Source of the DNA: Mytilus galloprovincialis
Taxonomy: Eukaryota > Mollusca > Bivalvia > Mytilida > Mytilidae
Assembly: GCF_965363235.1 (NCBI RefSeq)
Contig: NC_134842.1
Coordinates: forward strand, 2,445,112 to 2,509,111
Direction of reading: 5' to 3'
Length of the DNA stretch: 64,000 nucleotides
Positions 23,865-35,257 of the stretch are shown here, one piece after another. Within the stretch, counting starts at the first letter, position 1, and every line of letters begins with the position of its first letter. The notes beneath the pieces were generated by a model that did no database searches, had not been told where the DNA came from, and saw only the letters and a program-made list of their open reading frames with translations. A program made the translations under genes and the position numbers.

Positions 23865-25360
23865 AATATCAATTTGCTATGTACTAGTATGTTAACGTTT
23901 GTTTTTTTGTTGCATTTCAATGTTTCTGTTGTTCAGTTGTTTTCCTCTAAATGTTGAGGTGTTTCCCTCAGTTCTAGTAACCCGAATGAATTACGCTTAA
24001 TTGATTTAAGATTATTGAACAGCGGTAAATACTAGTCATACTGTTGACTTCATTTCATTTGAACTATCGGATAGTATCGTTTTTGAATTATAATAAAATA
24101 GTTAATATTTATAAAATTTGAAAATAATTTCGTTTATCCGTCTCAGAGTTCAAACCAAACAGATAATTGCCCTGATATTATATTTATTTACTGTTATCTT
24201 TTCCAGAAAATCAAAAGTCTTTACTTTAATCTACAATTGATAGGATATGCCTGTTGCTATCTGCCATATTTGTTTTTTTGTTAATAAGAAATGTTGTAGG
24301 ATATTTTTTTTTCTCATTTGTCATGTCGGGGCCTTTTAACACGAATATAAGTACCTGCATGCTAAACAATAATGGACACGGAAAGATTAACCTGCATGCT
24401 AAATTAAAGAAAACAAAAAGAAGAAACTGCATAGTCAGTCGTTAGAATCGAAATAAATTTAAAAAAAACCAACAAAATAAGATTATTTACCTGTATCAAA
24501 AATAAGTGTGAATTGACAGAAAAATAAAACCACAAAGTTAACTAACATTCAGGTTCACGTGTTGCGTTTCTTTATTTAAAGCTTGTTTTCATACGGAGTA
24601 TAACCTTTTTCTATCCGTACTTGTTTATGAATTACTTTCAATGTTGTTTTAAATCTATTAATAGTTTTGGTTAATACTTCAGCTGGCATCTAGGCAGTGG
24701 ATTCCTATATACTTTACGGCACCAAAGGTATTTTTACACCAATAATCTTATATATTCTTTCTTGATGTGACCAATATCCCAAATATTTAAATATGGTTTC
24801 TTATATTATTTACACAACTGTAGAACTGTGTACTGCATACCTAATATCTATTTTTAAACATTACTGTAAACAGGTAAACAGGTAAATACCAAAATGTTCA
24901 TTATGGTTTCTAGTGGTGGGGATCGTGTTGCTCTGTCATTATAATTGTTTGCTTTTTGGTCTTTTTCTGTCTTTCAGTTAATCTGAAGACTTATAACTGG
25001 TCTCAGTCTTTTGAGACAACGTCTGGTATTGCTTGTATTGGACTGTTGGATTGTACAAATACACATTTTTTTTGTACATACTCAGACCGTTCGCCGTTCT
25101 TTCGTTTGTGTGAATTGACTAATTGTTATAGTTCTGATATAACCCATGAAATATTTGTGACTGGACGTCGAACAAACAACAATCATTCAATTTAACATTT
25201 TGCCAAAGTTTAAAGCCATCTGCAATCACAATCTAGCTTTTTGTGTTGTTTACATATTCCAGACAGAAATCTACTAATTTCATCTCGATATACTGAACAA
25301 ATCGTATTTGTTAAAGTCTCGTAAAATTCTTCACTCCAATCGTATAAAGATAATTTCAGA
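23865..25360. other. Spacer without supported gene
   Basis: AT-rich, short open frames only, no recognisable domain. If the ankyrin gene at 25428 has a 5' non-coding exon, it would lie here, but I cannot place it. Confidence 0.4.
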
Positions 25361-25427
25361 CACTATTATTCTAACATTTCACATAAGAAAGTGAACTTTC
25401 TCCTAATTTATTTTGTTGTTGTAGATA

Positions 25428-26093
25428 ATGGCGAACTATCCCATCAACGTTTATACAACCGTCTTCAAGGACGATATTGTTCAACAACATCAGCAGATAG
25501 ACGATTTAGGAAAAGCTGGACAGTGGTCAGAACTTGTAGAATTGTTGGAAAGTAGCGGCGAGCTTGTAAATTCAAGCAGACTTCCAGTGAAGGGAGATAA
25601 TAAAGGTCCTGCCTGGTATACGCCTCTTCATTACGCAGCTGACTTAGGTGCACCGGAACACATATTTAAAGATTTAATACGACTGGGTGCATCGAAAAGT
25701 ATGAAGAATGCTGAAGGTCAAACCGCTTATGACATTGCAAAAAGTAAAGGTCTTGATAAAGTTATATTGGACCAATTAGTGATTCCAAAGAAAATAAAAC
25801 AAAACGCCGCTGCAATTGAGAAAATGGAAAAAGGCTTACACGAGGTCATCAATAGTAGAGTTAAAGACTTGATAAAGGGAAACGGACAAGCTTTACCTCA
25901 ACTTTCTCTATTATTTGAACATGGAAGTTTTTATTATCCTGTACCCGGAATGTATGGTGGTTTTAGTGTTAGTGAACACGACGATGGCATCCAAGCAGAT
26001 AGCTGGATTCGTGTTTGTGGCGGAAGTGAACAAAATCACGTGGTTAATAAGGAAGGCAAAGTTACTTTATTACCAAATGACAATCCTCTTTAA
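25428..26093 (+). CDS. Ankyrin-repeat protein, single coding exon
   Basis: 221 residues in one open frame ending TAA. A splice-acceptor-like TTGTTGTTGTAG ends three bases before the ATG, so an upstream non-coding exon is likely. Residues about 60-115 form two ankyrin repeats: TPLHYAADLGAPEHI, then LIRLGASKSMKNAEGQTAYD followed by IAKSKG. A charged linker (KKIKQNAAAIEKMEKG) comes next, then a C-terminal region with FEHGSFYYPVPGMYGGF and SVSEHDDG. Ankyrin repeats are protein-protein interaction modules; no catalytic motif is visible. The C-terminal region is not recognised. This copy lies in the left arm of a large inverted duplication; a broken paralogue lies in the right arm at 35258-35767. 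Confidence 0.85.
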   Translation: MANYPINVYTTVFKDDIVQQHQQIDDLGKAGQWSELVELLESSGELVNSSRLPVKGDNKGPAWYTPLHYAADLGAPEHIFKDLIRLGASKSMKNAEGQTAYDIAKSKGLDKVILDQLVIPKKIKQNAAAIEKMEKGLHEVINSRVKDLIKGNGQALPQLSLLFEHGSFYYPVPGMYGGFSVSEHDDGIQADSWIRVCGGSEQNHVVNKEGKVTLLPNDNPL

Positions 26094-26107
26094 TTACTAG
26101 CACATGA

Positions 26108-26113
26108 AATAAA
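26108..26113 (+). promoter_or_regulatory. Poly(A) signal of the ankyrin gene
   Basis: AATAAA, 15 bases after the stop codon. If used, the 3' UTR is very short. Confidence 0.55.
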
Positions 26114-26184
26114 ATACCTACCTCTTTAATTGTAGTAGTCAATATATATACATATTTAAGACGCATGCAAGTTTTGTGATGCAA

Positions 26185-26480
26185 CTCATTTAAAAAAGAT
26201 GGAAGATACTAAAGGTACATTAAAACAATCTAACATGCAACACAATATGACAAACAAGAAAAACTCAAGACTAATCAACATGAACCAAATAAAACCAACA
26301 AACCAAAGGTTACCTCATATGCTTCAGTAGAAGGGTAGATATTTCCTGTTACAAATATGGTACCCGTCATGTAACACATTGTTAGTTCAATTTAGATTAT
26401 GTCACAATCTAGGAAGAGAGGAAGAAGGTGTTACAGCTTAAAAATTATGACATATCTGTGTTCATCGGTGACACAGATAT
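26185..26480 (+). repeat. Diverged family 5 repeat downstream of the ankyrin gene
   Basis: Contains ACCTCATATGCTTCAGTAGAAGGG, matching in diverged form GATCTCAGGTGCTCCTGAAGGG of the family 5 element at 33740, followed by GTACCCGTCATGTAACACA. This part is missing from the right duplication arm. Confidence 0.45.
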
Positions 26481-26761
26481 TCAATAGCGGTCAACCAACT
26501 GATGATGACGTTAGATATAACGTATCAATTGATAAAAGCGTTTACGGGAAGAGAAACGAGCATTATTTCCCCTTAACTGCCTTTGAACTACATATATCTG
26601 GCAGGCATGATAGATTCTATAGGATAGTATAGGAGTTTCCTCCTTCGACAGTACTGTGATAATGCATTCTTGAGAATATATTGACTGTCCCTATGGTATC
26701 TTTCACCCCTCTTTTTCACGCATGGCTATTACATCCCTTCATATAGTGCAAAATGTCAACA

Positions 26762-27140
26762 AGCACGGCTACTTATGACCTTCGGGTCGTGAAAGATTTC
26801 AAGAACCTTGGCTACTTATGCCCTTTGGGTCGTGCACTATGTCAGCAACCTTAGCTTATTATCACATCCGGGTCGTGCACGATGAAATAACAGGGCTACT
26901 AATTTTCCCTTGGGTCGAACACGGTTTCAGTAAACATGTCTTCTAACCTAGTTCTGGTCGTGCACGATGTTAAATCCTTTGCTATTCATTTCCTTCCGGT
27001 CAACAAACTTGGCTGTTAGTTCTTTTTGTGTCGTACACGATGTCAAAAACCTTGGTTAATAACCCCCTTCGGTTCTTGTGTGATGTCAATAATTTTGGTA
27101 TTGTCAACAGCATGGCTACCTATTCCATTCGGTTCGTATA
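26762..27140 (+). repeat. ~43-bp tandem repeat, left arm copy
   Basis: About nine imperfect units with GGCTACTTATG, TTCGGGTCGTGCACGATGTC and AACCTT as landmarks. The inverted counterpart lies at 34640-34925, so the array predates the duplication. Confidence 0.75.
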
Positions 27141-27667
27141 CGAATGAAGATTGTTTCAAAATTCGAAATCAGTGACAACCGTTGTATGCATTAATGATTC
27201 TGCAGTCGACATTTCTACTATACGAATAAATGGAAGCGATACGCGTGTAGTGCACTGGTAGTTATAGTCTCGTGATATCCTGCTTCTGTTGCAAGCGCAT
27301 GAACAGTTATATTCAAATCAATGTTTACATAACAGATCAATTTGGGGTCCTTATTACGGTCTGCGTTTTAGTGTTGTCAGTTTCATTCAAATGAACATAT
27401 AAGAGATAATGATAGCATTTAAAAAAAATCATCACTTTCAAACACTGTCAAAAATTTTGCATAAACAGTTAACTAAAATTTTCATAATACTATTCAGAAA
27501 TGAATTTGAATATGTATCATGACCGTTTATTTTTGTTTCTATCTTTTAAAGACCTAAGGCAACTAGTGCTTTTACGTCTTTTATTATGCAGTAAATACAA
27601 AATTTAAAAAAAATTAAATTTTCACATGTATATAAAATTATTAAATATTTTTCTACACCTAATTTAT

Positions 27668-27844
27668 GAGAGGGGATAGGAGGGGTCCCGATCCCGAAAT
27701 CCCAGGTTTAAAAACACCAAATTCCGAAATCCCGAGTTCCCGAAATTCGAAAGAAGAATTCCCGGATCCCGAAAGGGTCAATCCCGAAATCCCGACTTAA
27801 AAACACCCGATCCCGGAGTCCCGATAAAGGTCCTATCCCCCCTC
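27668..27844. mobile_element. 177-bp MITE present only in the left arm
   Basis: Terminal inverted repeats GAGAGGGGATAGGA and TCCTATCCCCCCTC. The interior is full of ATCCCGAAATCCCG motifs. It is flanked by the direct repeat ATTTAT (27662-27667 and 27845-27850). The matching place in the right arm (near 33640) has no insertion. A related fragment lies at about 47850-47960. Confidence 0.85.
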
Positions 27845-28055
27845 ATTTATCCCTCAGTTTGGAAAAGTATGTTCCATTGACACAATATTTTTTGTCCAAT
27901 CACATTGTTCAGATACACTGACGTCAGTAGGGTATACAAAAGAGCAACCTAAATACTGGAATGAAAATACTACCGTGCAGCTGCTACCTTTAATGATTTG
28001 AAAGGGGGGGACTATACGTTAAAGATCAATGTTAAATTGCATGATAAAAGCAACA

Positions 28056-28215
28056 GAATGTAAAATGTTGCTCTGTACTTTAAATATACAAAACAAAATA
28101 TCACTCTGTACTATCGATATACAAAACAAACTTTTGCTCTGTACTTTCGATATACAAAACAAAATATCGCTCTGTATTATCGATATACAAAATAAAATGT
28201 TGCTCGGTACTTTCG
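28056..28215 (+). repeat. ~33-bp tandem repeat
   Basis: Five copies of CTCTGTACTTTCGATATACAAAACAAAAT-type units. The right arm has only about two (33410-33465), so copy number changed after duplication. Confidence 0.8.
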
Positions 28216-28499
28216 ATAAATAGAAACACAATCCTGGAATTACCAGTTTTACGTGTTCATCATTAACCCTTGGATTCATTTGAGCACTACATGTCAAGTC
28301 TGACAATTTATATTTCTCTAGAGAAATGTCTTTACAGAACTTGTTAACATTCTTAAATTACAATTGTCAGATACCAAATAACTATTTGATTTGTTGTTTA
28401 TTAGCTCAACAAATACATGATTGAAAGTTCGTCTCTGAAATGTCAAAGATAAGAATATATACTTCTGATCCGGAAACATCGAATCAACTCTGACAACAA

Positions 28500-29125
28500 A
28501 CATTGATGTTTAATACTAACAACCCTGTGAAGAGTAATTAACATCTATACAAAGCCTATTGGTACTAACAGCACTGTGAAGAGTAATTAAGACCTATACA
28601 GAGCCTAATGGTAATTGTGTCTCATTGTTGTCAACATAAAATTCTTTACAATCATTATAACTTGTCAGATGACATGCGTGAGCTGTAACTGTTTTACAAA
28701 TAATACAATATAACGGTTTGGGTTGATGTTATACACTCCCAACAGCACGTTAAAGCTGAACTTTGAAGATGAACATATATTTAGAATAATAATTGTTAAG
28801 GGTTGGTGTTATAATCATATGTTTCTATATTGAGGAGATAAAAAAGAAATAATTTAGATTGTGTTACCGCCCTTACATCAACACACAAGATATATTGAGG
28901 CGGCGCACATGAAATAATACAATGTAATTGTTTAGGTTGATGTTATACGCCCTTACACAAGCACACAAGCTATACAGAGGCGGTAAACATGACACAGTAC
29001 AAAGTAAATGTTTTAGATTGATGTTTTACGTACCAGAATTATATATTTCTATACCGAGGTGATTGGAATGAACTATTTCAATGTAATTGTCTAGGTTGAC
29101 CGTTATGTGCCCTTACAGCATACCA
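28500..29125 (+). repeat. Tandem repeats of ~57 and ~90 bp
   Basis: First, two ~57-bp copies with TGTGAAGAGTAATTAA and CCTAT(A)CA(A/G)AGCCTA. Then, from about 28700, four or five diverged units of ~85-95 bp sharing AATACAATGTAATTGTTTAGG, TTGATGTTATAC, CGCCCTTACA and GAGGCGG. No gene. Confidence 0.6.
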
Positions 29126-29192
29126 CAAAGAATAATTTTTATACGACCGCAAAATTTGAAAAATGTTTCGTCGTATATTGCTATCACGTTGG

Positions 29193-29222
29193 CGTCGGCG
29201 TCGTCGTCGTCGTCGTCGTCGT
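29193..29222 (+). repeat. GTC trinucleotide microsatellite
   Basis: GGCGTCGGCGTCGTCGTCGT followed by further GTC units, near the left end of the TIR element. Confidence 0.85.
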
Positions 29223-30347
29223 CCGGCGTCCGAATACTTTTAGTTTTCGCACTCTAACTTTAGTAAAAGTGAATGGAAATCTATGAAATTTTAACACAAG
29301 GTTTATGACCACAAAAGGAAGGTTGGTATTGATTTTGGGAGTTTTGGTCCCAACATTTTAGGAATTAGGGGCCAAAAAGGGCCCAAATAAGCATTTTCTT
29401 GGTTTTAGCACTATAACTTTAGTTTAAGTTAATAGAAATCTATGAAATCTTGACACAAGGTTTATGACCACAAAAGAACGGTTGGGATTGATTTTGGGAG
29501 TTTAGGTTTCAATAGTTTAGGAATTAGGGGCCAAAAAAGGGCCCAAATAAGCATTATTCTTGGTTTTCGCACAATAACTTTAGTTTAAGTAAATAGAAAT
29601 CAATGAAATTTATACACAATGTTAATGACTACAAAAGGAAGGTTGGTATTGATTTTGGGAATTAAGGTCCTAACAGTTTCGGAATTAGGGGCCAAAAAGG
29701 GACCCAAATAAGCATTTTTCTTGGTTTTCGCACCATAACGTTAGTATAAGTAAATAGAAATCTATGAAATTTAAACAAAAGGTTTATGACCATAAAAGGA
29801 AGGTTGGTATTGATTTTGGGAGTTTTGGTCCCAACAGAATAAGGGGCCCAAAGGGTCCAAAATTAAACTTTGTTTGATTTCATCAAAATTGAATAATTGG
29901 GGTTCTTTGATATGCCGAATCTAACTGTCATGACTGTGTATGTAGATTCTTAACTTTTGGTCCCGTTTTCAAATTGGTCTACATTAAGGTCCAAAGGGTC
30001 CAAAATTAAACTTAGTTTGATTTTGACAAAAAATGAATCAGTTAGGTTCTTTGATATGCTGAATCTAAAAATGTACTTAGATTCTTGATTATTGGCCCAG
30101 TTTTCAAGTTGGTCCAAATCGGGGTCCAAAATTAAACTTTGTTTGATTTCATCAAAAATTGAATAAATGGGGTTCTTTGATATACCAAATCTAACTGTGT
30201 ATGTAGATTCTTCATTTTTGGTCCTGTTTTCAAATTGGTCTACACTAAAGTCCAAAGGGTCCAAAATTAAACTTAGTCTGATTTCAACAAAAATTGAAAT
30301 CTTGGGGTTCTTTGATATGCTGAATCCAAAAATGTACTTAGATTTTT

Positions 30348-32190
30348 GGGATACGATTGCTTTTAAGCAATCTGTAGACTTTTACCGTTGACTCAGGGCT
30401 CATTCCCTCACGTCAACCGTTTTATTCTAAACATTCAGCAACATCTCATATTCTGATGATTGTCTTGCTTTAAAAGGTAAAAACAAGCAAAAGGATTGAA
30501 CATAAACAACTTTCCTGTAATGTTCTTCTCATAATCTTCATGTTTGATTTTTCCCTTGACTTATATGCGTGTTTTTAACAACACGGAAAATCAGAATTAA
30601 GCAGTATTTATATTTAGTGTTTTTATAAATTTAGACACACGTCAGAGGGAATTCCCCAGTTTTGATAAATCCGAGAGTTCTTTGAATTCCGATAATTCTA
30701 TTTCTGTCATATAAGAACTGAAGTGGAGTTTTTTTTATATTTTACCGTTATGAAACTGATACTGTACTCTCATAAAGAAATTGAGACTCATTCATCATAT
30801 CATAAATTAAATAAACGTTCTCGTCGCGGGTTTGTTTATGTATTAATGCGCATGCGTATAGTTTTGATTTCAAGGGGTATCAGATTGAGTGGTTGTTCTG
30901 GATTCCCCGCTTATTAATTAATTTGAAACTCATTGGATTTTTTCTATGTCTGCCTGCTATTGAGGGTTTAATATTGTTGATGCATAATTTAAAATCATAT
31001 GCACCATTTAAATTAAAATCAATGAAGTTTTACCTATAACACCCCTTTAGCCGAAATGGAGTCTTCCATATTATCGTTTCGAGTTGTCTCCCTTTCAGAA
31101 GTATTTCCCGTCAAAATCGTCAAGAAAAATTAACTCGTTAGATGTCGACAGAAGAAAAGAAAGGTAATCCTCGACCATGGACAGCTGTTGATACCATAAT
31201 GGAGGAGATATCTGTTGCAGTTTCAATCCACACTGAAGATGAAAAGGATCATCCAATTATGACACATCTCTGGTCGAGTTTGTACGTTCTGAGGAAATTT
31301 CTATTACATCAGAAGAAGTCAAAGGAGACCTCTTGTTATATGAACATTCAGACCACACTTATGCAGCAAAAGAACAGCCATTTGAGAATGAAAAAATATG
31401 TACGCTTGAATTTGATTGCCATGCTGATTTTTTTCTTGCACCACTGGAAGGCACAGAGCAACTGATTACACAATACATTTGTAATTGAGATATTTGCAGT
31501 GAATGAGACACACAATGAACATGAAGAACCTTGCCTTTCTCCCATTCTCCCTTTCAGACTTTATGCAATTTATTACAAGTTAGCATCAATGATACATGTA
31601 CATATATCCTTAGCTGTACAGATACCGAAATTTGCATACAGTTGAACTGTACCAGATCAGTTGCAGGGAAATTAGCACGAAGCTCTCAGTTATCAGTGAC
31701 TGCTGTGGAAAGTAAACTTGGAATTGATAGCACACAAATAAAACACAATAAGTACATTGCTCGTACACTTGTATCCAGGATTAGCTATTTTTAAAGTTGA
31801 GTGACTATTCAGATTTATATTACCTTTGCATGTGCAGTTGAATTAGTTTTGAAAGTAATACTATCCAGCTGTACCTTGCGGTCATAAAACTTTCGAGTCA
31901 GTTTTTTTGTACTCATACTCGAAAATCAACCAATGAAATTGCTTGATTTCTTGTTTCGAGCATGATTTTTGTGCTCCAAGCACTGAGCAAAGTTTTATGC
32001 CTTCAAGGCCAGGGCTGCCAAAAATGCGTGAGACTCGCGCATGTTCATGCTTTTTTGCAGCAGTATCCTTGGATCAATTTTTTCCCATTTGATCTTTTCT
32101 ATTTTGGCCAAATCTCACGAATTTGCTTAATGAAAAGTTGGCAGAACTGCTATACATGTGTCAATGAAAACTATATGGCAATCGTATCCC
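30348..32190. mobile_element. Insertion inside the TIR element
   Basis: Sequence foreign to the host repeat, with GGGATACGATTGC at 30348-30360 and its reverse complement GCAATCGTATCCC at 32178-32190. The host repeat stops at CTTAGATTTTT and resumes at TTTGATTTATTATGGGCCCA near 32207. About 16 bp (with GAGCATTCTGCTC, itself a hairpin) separate the right motif from resumed host sequence, so the exact right border is uncertain. The class is not assigned. Confidence 0.6.
31142..31500 (+). pseudogene. Possible broken gene fragment inside the insertion
   Basis: A 107-codon frame begins MSTEEKKGNPRPWTAVDTIM and stays charged. From about 31267 the adjoining frame reads smoothly (SEEVKGDLLLYEHSDHTYAA, then KEQPFENEKICTLEFDCHAD) and ends about 31485. 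Two overlapping protein-like frames suggest an old coding sequence with a frameshift. I do not recognise the family. It may be a captured host gene piece or part of the element's own gene. Confidence 0.3.
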
Positions 32191-32764
32191 TCAGAGCATT
32201 CTGCTCTTTGATTTATTATGGGCCCAGTTTTCAAGTTGGTCCAAATCAGGATCTAAAATTATTATATTAAGTGTTGTGCAATAGCAAGTCTTTTCAATTG
32301 CACAGTATTGCGCAATGGCAAGAAATATCTAATTGCACAATATTGTGAAATAGCAAATTTTTTTTAATTAGAGTTATCTTTCTTTGTCCAGAATAGTAAG
32401 CAAGAAATATCTAATTGCAAAATATTGTGCAATAGCAAGATTTTTTTATTAATTGGAGTTATCTTTCTTTGTCCAGAATCAACTTAAATCTTTGTTATAT
32501 GCAATATACAATGTATATTCACTTTTTACTACCAACTGATAAATTATAATAAATAACATTTAGTGATAACAAGCAGTTTTTTTTTACATCTTAATATTTT
32601 ATGATGTATTTAAATGAGTAGTTATTGTTGCAAACTCCATTAGAAATTTTAATTTAGATTAGTTTTGGAATAAGGGAAAGGGGGATGTGATTAAAAAAAT
32701 TGGGTTCAATTTTTCTCATTTGAAATTTCATAAATAAAAAAGAAAATTTCTTCAAACATTTTTA

Positions 32765-33075
32765 TGCCCCACCTACGATAGTAGAGGGGCATTATGTTTT
32801 CTGGTCTGTGCGTCTGTCCGTCCGTCTGTCCGTTCGTTCGTCCGTCCGTTCGTCCGTCCGTCTGTCCCGCTTCAGGTTAAAGTTTTTGGTCAAGGTAGTT
32901 TTTGATGAAGTTTAAGTCCAATCGACTTCAAACTTAGTACACATGTCCCCTATGATATGATCTTTCTAATTTTAATGCCAAATTAGAGTTTTTACCCCAA
33001 TTTCACGGTCTACTGAACATGGAAAATGATAGTGCGAGTGGGGCATTCGTGTACTGAGGACACATTCTTGTTTTG
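32765..33075 (+). mobile_element. ATGCCCCACCTACGATAG-type repeat inserted in the TIR element
   Basis: Starts ATGCCCCACCTACGATAGTA and GAGGGGCATTATG, continues with a (GTCC/GTTC)n run, and ends GAGTGGGGCATTCGTGTACTG. The host repeat is broken at CATTTTT and resumes at TTTTGAGAGGATTAATATTC. It is a frequent bivalve repeat by recall. The outer GGGGCAT/ATGCCCC motifs are inverted, suggesting a MITE. Confidence 0.65.
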
Positions 33076-33739
33076 AGAGGATTAATATTCAACAGCATAG
33101 TGAATTGCTCTAAGAGAAAACAAAAATTTTAAGTTCATTAGAACACATTCATTCTGTGTCAGAAACCTATGCTGTGTCAACTATTTAATCACAATCCAAA
33201 TTTAGAGCTGAATCCAGCTTGAATGTTGTGTCCATACTTGCCCCAACCGTTCAGGGTTCAACCTCTGCGGTCGTATAAAGCTACGCCCTGCGGAGCATCT
33301 GGTTACACCAAAACTCAAAACAATTTCTTCAAAACATTTAGAAGTACCTGTCTATGAATATCACAAGCTTGGCGGAACATAATACATGAAATAATTCTGT
33401 TTTGTATATCGTAGAACAGAGCAACATTTTGTTTGTATATCGACAGTACAGAGCGATATTTGGTTTGATCATGCAATTTAACATTGAACTTTAACGTATA
33501 TTTTTCCAAATTCAAATCATTTAAGTTAGCACGGTAGTATTTGAATTCCAGTATTTAGGTTGCTCTTTTGTGTACCATACTGAAGTCAGTGAATTTAAAC
33601 AGTGAAATTGGACGATACATACTGTATCAACTGAACAGACTTTTTCTAACTGGTGAAAAATATGAAACAATTTTACATACAAGTGAAAATGATGTTTTGC
33701 GAATTTTAGTGAATTTTATATTCACTGCATGATAAAAGA

Positions 33740-34142
33740 GGGACGAAAAATACCAGACGGACAGTCAAACTCATAAATCGAAAATAAACTGACAACGCCA
33801 TGGCTAAAAAATGAAAAAGACAAACAATAGTACACATAACACAACATAGAAAACTAGAGAATAAACAACACGAACCCCACCAAAAACTAGAGGTGATCTC
33901 AGGTGCTCCTGAAGGGTAAGTAGATCCTGCTCCACATGTGGCACCCGTCGTGTTGCTTATCTGGTAACAAATCCGGTGAATAGTATAATTCGGTCGATCA
34001 CATTCATGAAAAAGAAGGGGATTGTAGTTACGACGTAAGGAACATATCCGATATCATTTGTGAAACGGTTATTCCATAATGGTCAACCAACTCGTGATGG
34101 CGTCCGTAAAATTGACGAAGGGATGATTTCAACTTCACCATT
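33740..34142 (-). mobile_element. 403-bp dispersed element, family 5, with target-site duplication
   Basis: Flanked by TAAAAGA on both sides (33733-33739 and 34143-34149); the left duplication arm has the uninterrupted site near 27583. Landmarks: GGACAGTCAAACTCATAAAT, ACAACGCCATGGCTAAAAAA, GGTGCTCCTGAAGGGTAAGT, ATCCGATATCATTTGTGAAA. Fragments recur at 37440-37610, 49565-49660 and in the minisatellite at 60310. No coding region, so it depends on enzymes encoded elsewhere. Confidence 0.85.
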
Positions 34143-34639
34143 TAAAAGACATAAAAGCACTAGTGATCGTAGGTTTTTTAAAGATAGAAAAAAAAAGTGA
34201 ACGGTCATGATACATATTCACATTCATTTCTGAATAATATAATAAAAGTACTTCTGTTAACTGTTTATGTAGAATTTTTGGCAGTGTTAGAAAGTGGAGA
34301 AAATTTTAAAAAGGCTATCATTATCATTAAAGGGCCAGAAAATACTACTGTCCCCGTTCAATTGAATTTGAATGAAATTGACAACATTAAAACGCAGACC
34401 GTAATGAGGCCCCAAATATATTTGTTATTTAAACATTGATTTGCAAATAACCATACACTCGCTCGCCACACAGCAGATACCACAAGACTATAAATACCAG
34501 GGCACTACAAGCGTATCGCTTCCATTTATTTGAATAGTAGAAATGTCGATTGCAGAATAAAGAACCATTAATGCATACAGCAGTTGTCACTGATTTCTGA
34601 TCTTTAAACAATCTTAATGCATATACGAACCGAATATAA

Positions 34640-34925
34640 TAGGTAGCCATGCTGTTAAAATCGTCAACGACCCGAATGGTATGAAAAGCCAATGTTGTTG
34701 AAAGCACACAACACCCGAAAGGGATTATTAGCCAATGTTGTTGACATGGTGCACGACACGAAAGAATTAATAACCAAGGTTGTCAATCGGAAGGGAATGG
34801 ATAACAAAGGATTTAACATCGCGCACGACCAAAACTATATTAGAAGACATGCTTATTGATACCGTGTTCTATCAGAAGGGAACGGATTAGTAGCCATGGT
34901 TATTGAAATCATGAACGATCCGGAC
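34640..34925 (-). repeat. ~43-bp tandem repeat, right arm copy
   Basis: Inverted counterpart of the array at 26762-27140, with landmarks such as TGCACGACACGAAAG and AACCAAGGTTGTC. It is diverged from the left array throughout, which shows the duplication is not very recent. Confidence 0.7.
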
Positions 34926-34939
34926 GGCTTAAGTAGTCA

Positions 34940-35025
34940 CCTGTTGGTGACCTTCTGCTGTTGTCTGTTTTATGTTCGGGTTGTTGTCTCTTTGACACAT
35001 TCTCCATTTCTATTCTCAATTTTAT
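34940..35025 (+). mobile_element. Dispersed repeat family 3 copy in the right arm
   Basis: CCTGTTGGTGACCTTCTGCT, then GGTTGTTGTCTCTTTGACAC and ATTCTCAATTTTAT. The same stretch is absent at the matching left-arm position (near 26765), which is uninterrupted. Other copies: 46138 (-), 53506 and 57105. Confidence 0.7.
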
Positions 35026-35257
35026 TGTTGACATTTTGCACGACCTGAAGTGATTGAATAGCCATGTGTGAAAAAGAGGGGCGAAAGATACGAGAGGGAC
35101 AGACGATGTATTCTCTAGAATGCATTATCAACGTACTATGGAAGGAGAAAACTCCTATAATATCCTATGGAATCTATTAAAATATGCATGCTAGTTATCT
35201 GTAACCCAAAAGGCAGCCATTGGAAAATATAACTCGTTACTCATTCTGTAAACGCAT

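Larger units (their letters stand above)
25363..28215 (+). repeat. Left arm of a large inverted segmental duplication
   Basis: Its reverse complement recurs at about 33410-35850 with substitutions and indels. Matching landmarks in order: ATTTCACATAAGAAAGT before the gene, the ankyrin coding exon, CCTCTTTTTCACGCATGGCT, the GGTCGTGCACGATG repeats, TGGAAGCGATACGC, ATATGTATCATGACCGTT, and TTAGGTTGCTCTT-type sequence near the inner end. Boundaries are good to roughly 20-50 bp. Confidence 0.85.
29138..33279. mobile_element. Large TIR repeat element carrying nested insertions
   Basis: TTTATACGACCGCA at 29138-29151 and its exact reverse complement at 33266-33279 bound the element. The interior has four ~163-bp direct units (29236-29850; landmarks GGTTTATGACCACAAAAGGA and GGAATTAGGGGCCAAAAAGG), then four ~130-bp units (29850-30345; landmark GGTCCAAAATTAAACTTTG). 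It also has a T-rich right half with AATTGCACAATATTG motifs. I recognise this as a common bivalve repeat. Usual copies may extend to about 33305 (TACGCCCTGCGGAGCATCTGG). No transposase is seen. It is interrupted at 30348-32190 and again at 32765-33075. Confidence 0.75.

Noticed and set aside
29950-30264. 104-codon frame on the - strand
   Set aside because: It lies across ~130-bp tandem units of the TIR repeat element; the repeating LDPLDL-type peptides mirror the DNA repeat.
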